A stretch of DNA of 64,000 nucleotides from Lunatimonas sp. (lineage in GTDB: Bacteria > Bacteroidota > Bacteroidia > Cytophagales > Cyclobacteriaceae): NCBI RefSeq assembly GCF_020832325.1, contig NZ_JAFIEU010000044.1:1-64000 (forward strand). Direction: 5' to 3'. Of the stretch, positions 62,024-64,000 are shown piece after piece. The notes under the pieces were generated by a model, which did not search any database, was not told where the DNA came from, and saw nothing but the letters and a program-made list of their open reading frames with translations. How positions within the stretch are numbered: the first letter of the stretch is position 1; the number at the start of each line of letters is the position of its first letter. Made by a program: the position numbers and the translations under genes.

Positions 62024-62338
62024 ATGATGCGTATAGTGAGAGGATTCCTTGTGTTGTCTTTTGTATTGCTAATGGGTGCTTGTACCATCTTTCAGCCCCG
62101 GATTCCTTACCAATTAGGGATGTCGGAATCCAAATTCCTCCGTCAAAACCGGAGTGCGGTCATCAGTCAGTTGGGTGACGGACGAAAAGTATACCGGGTC
62201 AATACCGATGAGCGTTTCTATTTGTTGGTGACTTTTGAGGAGGGGGTTCTTACCCAATTGGAGGAAAAGGAATTGCTACCTGTTTGGCAACAGCAGCGCA
62301 TGATGGAGGAAAATCCGGCTGCACCTCCCCGCCAATAG
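62024..62338 (+). CDS. small lipoprotein of unknown function
   Basis: A 104-residue lipoprotein (one of two tandem ATGs). Signal VLSFVLLMGAC, then a mature domain PRIPYQLGMSESKFLRQNRS-AVISQLG and RFYLLVTFEEGVLTQLEEKE. The GMSESKFLR strand-helix and FEEGVL strand recall BamE/SmpA-type small envelope folds, but the match is too weak to name. It is monocistronic, upstream of the trp leader. Confidence 0.72.
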   Translation: MMRIVRGFLVLSFVLLMGACTIFQPRIPYQLGMSESKFLRQNRSAVISQLGDGRKVYRVNTDERFYLLVTFEEGVLTQLEEKELLPVWQQQRMMEENPAAPPRQ

Positions 62339-62395
62339 GGCAATTAATTGGGTTAAATAAAAATGACAATTGTTTTTTTAATTAATCGTGGTTTC

Positions 62396-62403
62396 TATAT
62401 TTG
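62396..62403 (+). promoter_or_regulatory. -7 box of the trp operon promoter
   Basis: TATATTTG fits TAnnTTTG exactly. A T-rich stretch with TTGT is 19-22 bases upstream. It lies 10 bases before the leader-peptide ATG. Confidence 0.65.
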
Positions 62404-62412
62404 TCACAGATT

Positions 62413-62463
62413 ATGAAAAAGGCATTCTACATTCAAAATTGGTGGTGGTTTTACTTCAAATGA
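62413..62463 (+). CDS. trpL: trp operon leader peptide
   Basis: A 16-codon frame MKKAFYIQNWWWFYFK with three consecutive Trp codons, flanked by aromatic codons. Tryptophan is the rarest residue in proteins, so WWW in a 16-residue frame just before a terminator and trpE points to a ribosome-stalling attenuator. Stalling at the Trp codons would allow an alternative stem, for instance GCCCTTT (about 62484) with AAAGGC (62506), to prevent the terminator at 62508. Confidence 0.85.
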   Translation: MKKAFYIQNWWWFYFK

Positions 62464-62507
62464 TGGAAGTTCAGCTACCTATTGCCCTTTTTTGAAACAA
62501 CATACAA

Positions 62508-62538
62508 AGGCTCGCTGGACTACCAGTGAGCCTTTTTT
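62508..62538 (+). terminator. trp attenuator terminator
   Basis: AGGCTCGCTGG-ACTA-CCAGTGAGCCT forms an 11-bp stem with one G-U pair, followed by six T residues. It sits 44 bases after the leader-peptide stop and 130 bases before trpE, where it would end transcription when tryptophan is plentiful. Confidence 0.88.
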
Positions 62539-62666
62539 AATGCATTTCGTCATCATTAACGGTTCAGACTTCCGAAGACAGAAAGATAAGTCGGTAGCGG
62601 CATACAAAGGGCTCGCTATTGATCATCCGAAATTCAAGCTAACCATTGAAAAGAAATTACAAAGCG

Positions 62667-64000
62667 ATGCATACATTCAACATAAAAACCCGATTTAAGC
62701 GCCTTTTGGCAGATACATTGACCCCAGTTAGTGTATACTTGCAGGTCAGGGACCGATACGCCAATCCCATTCTATTGGAAAGCTCGGACTATCATGGCAG
62801 CGAAAACAGCTACTCCTATATTTGCTGCGATCCCATTGCAACGTTTTCTTTGGTTAACGGAAAGATCCGGGAAACCTTGCCTGATGGATCTTCCACTTCT
62901 TACGCCCTGGAAAAGGGAGACCGGTTAATGGATGCCTTGCAGGCCTTCTCTCATCGGTTTCACGAAGAGAAATTGGAGTTTAAATTCATCACCTCAGGTC
63001 TCTTTGGGTATACCCAGTACGATACCGTTTCTTATTTTGAAGACATCCAGTTGAAAATGCCAAAGGAATCGAGTATTCCAATGATGCATTACGCTGTGTA
63101 CAGAAATATGATCGTGGTGGATCATTTCAAAAATGAGCTTTACATCATTGAACACTACCTGGACGGAGAAAAGGGGGAATCGGGTATTCCGAAGATCGAA
63201 ATGATCCTTAATAACAAGAATATCCCCAGTTATTCCTTCCAAATGGATGGTGAGGAAACGTCTAATTATACCGATTTAGCGTTTTTGGATATTTTGAGCA
63301 AGGGGAGGGATCACTGCTTCAAAGGCGATGTGTTTCAGATCGTCTTATCCCGTTCTTTTTCGTCGGGATTCAAGGGGGATGAGTTTAACGTATACAGAGC
63401 CCTCCGGTCTATCAATCCATCTCCATACCTATTTTATTTCGACTACGGTTCTTATAAAATTTTCGGCAGTTCTCCCGAGGCACAGATAGTCATCAAGGGA
63501 AATAAGGCTACCATTTATCCGATTGCAGGAACCTTCAAGCGTACAGGGAATGATCAGGCAGATGCCGAGTTGGCCCGAAAGCTTTACGACGATCCAAAAG
63601 AGAATTCCGAGCACGTGATGTTGGTGGATTTGGCTAGAAATGACTTAAGTAGATCTTCTGAAAAGGTTGAAGTTGAGGTGTTTAAGGAAATACAATACTA
63701 CTCGCACGTGATTCACCTGGTGTCCAAGGTAACCGGGGTGTTGCCCGATGGATCTAACCCGCTACAGCTGGTAGCAGACACCTTTCCGGCAGGTACCCTG
63801 TCCGGCGCGCCAAAATACAGGGCCATGGAGTTGATAGACGACCTGGAAAACACCGCGCGGGGCTTTTACGGTGGGGCGATCGGCTACTTGGGTTTTAACG
63901 GAGACTTTAACCATGCGATCCTGATCCGGTCTTTTGTATCCGAAAACAATCTCCTGAGGTTTCAGGCAGGGGCAGGGGTTGTGGCCAAATCGTCCATCGA
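62667..64000 (+). CDS. trpE: anthranilate synthase component I (partial, runs off the window)
   Basis: 444 codons are present from ATG 62667. The N-terminal regulatory lobe has ILLESSDYHG, where the LLES motif binds feedback tryptophan. The chorismate-binding domain has IFGSSPEAQIV, YPIAGTFKRTG, LVDLARNDLSR, FPAGTLSGAPKYRAMELID and GGAIGYLGFNGDFNHAI. It makes anthranilate from chorismate with the TrpG subunit, the first step of tryptophan synthesis. The gene is preceded by a leader peptide and attenuator. The final residues and the rest of the operon lie beyond 64000. Confidence 0.96.
   Translation, partial: MHTFNIKTRFKRLLADTLTPVSVYLQVRDRYANPILLESSDYHGSENSYSYICCDPIATFSLVNGKIRETLPDGSSTSYALEKGDRLMDALQAFSHRFHEEKLEFKFITSGLFGYTQYDTVSYFEDIQLKMPKESSIPMMHYAVYRNMIVVDHFKNELYIIEHYLDGEKGESGIPKIEMILNNKNIPSYSFQMDGEETSNYTDLAFLDILSKGRDHCFKGDVFQIVLSRSFSSGFKGDEFNVYRALRSINPSPYLFYFDYGSYKIFGSSPEAQIVIKGNKATIYPIAGTFKRTGNDQADAELARKLYDDPKENSEHVMLVDLARNDLSRSSEKVEVEVFKEIQYYSHVIHLVSKVTGVLPDGSNPLQLVADTFPAGTLSGAPKYRAMELIDDLENTARGFYGGAIGYLGFNGDFNHAILIRSFVSENNLLRFQAGAGVVAKSSI

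Noticed and set aside
62492-62698. Open frame covering the trp attenuator and trpE start
   Set aside because: It overlaps the terminator hairpin and the first codons of trpE in another frame; the leader-peptide and trpE reading explains the sequence.

Overview
The window looks like a chromosomal piece of an aerobic Bacteroidota, most likely Cytophagales/Cyclobacteriaceae. The reasons are two SusC/SusD pairs, FecR anti-sigma factors of the DUF4974 type, TonB-dependent transporters with N-terminal STN domains, many lipoproteins with acidic residues after the lipobox cysteine, GTG starts, TAnnTTTG-like -7 boxes, and a REP-transposase/RHS background. Sulfatases with an O2-dependent formylglycine-generating enzyme and a c-type cytochrome enzyme suggest an aerobic, possibly marine, polysaccharide user; that ecological reading is inference.

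Layout. 0.3-8.6 kb: a GAF-PAS-HisKA protein without ATPase domain, an AlbA_2 protein, a histone-deacetylase-like enzyme, an OmpH/Skp-like lipoprotein, a deoxyhypusine-synthase-like enzyme, a PD40-OmpA protein and a GH130 lipoprotein. 8.7-23.9 kb: a sulfated-glycan locus in one direction: ECF sigma factor, FecR, SusC, SusD, formylglycine-generating enzyme, two type I sulfatases, a cytochrome c/beta-propeller dehydrogenase and a Tat-exported enolase-superfamily protein. 24.2-29.8 kb: single-domain response regulator, BNR_4 beta-propeller protein, cold-shock protein, DUF4136 lipoprotein, alpha/beta hydrolase, sugar isomerase-like TIM barrel. 29.8-34.9 kb (minus): molybdenum-cofactor operon moaD-moaE-moaA-moeB-moeA-xdhC. 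35.2-47.2 kb: FecR (no adjacent sigma), SusC, SusD, then a nearly complete D-glucarate route (GudD dehydratase, GarL-type aldolase, GarR-type reductase) with a GntP permease and an exported mannonate-dehydratase-like protein. 47.3-53.0 kb: YdeI-like protein, penicillin-acylase lipoprotein, tRNA CCA enzyme, TPR protein.

53.1-59.8 kb is an accessory, decayed region read mostly on the minus strand. It holds toxin-antitoxin pairs (a frameshifted RelE/ParE with intact antitoxin; VapBC-like), pieces of an RHS gene, two RHS-type C-terminal modules cut off from any core and each followed immediately by a secreted or lipoprotein immunity candidate, three copies of a ~170-bp repeat, REP-like hairpins and two remnants of a REP-associated tyrosine transposase (RAYT). 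The cargo domains of the two toxin modules are not recognisable to me and are the best candidates for something undescribed.

59.8-64.0 kb: FtsE, a small conserved protein, a transaldolase-like protein, the small SRP RNA gene (ffs, minus strand) with promoter, a small lipoprotein and the start of the tryptophan operon: a 16-codon leader peptide with three consecutive Trp codons, a terminator hairpin, and trpE running off the end of the window. No tRNA, rRNA, CRISPR array, prophage or intact insertion sequence was seen.
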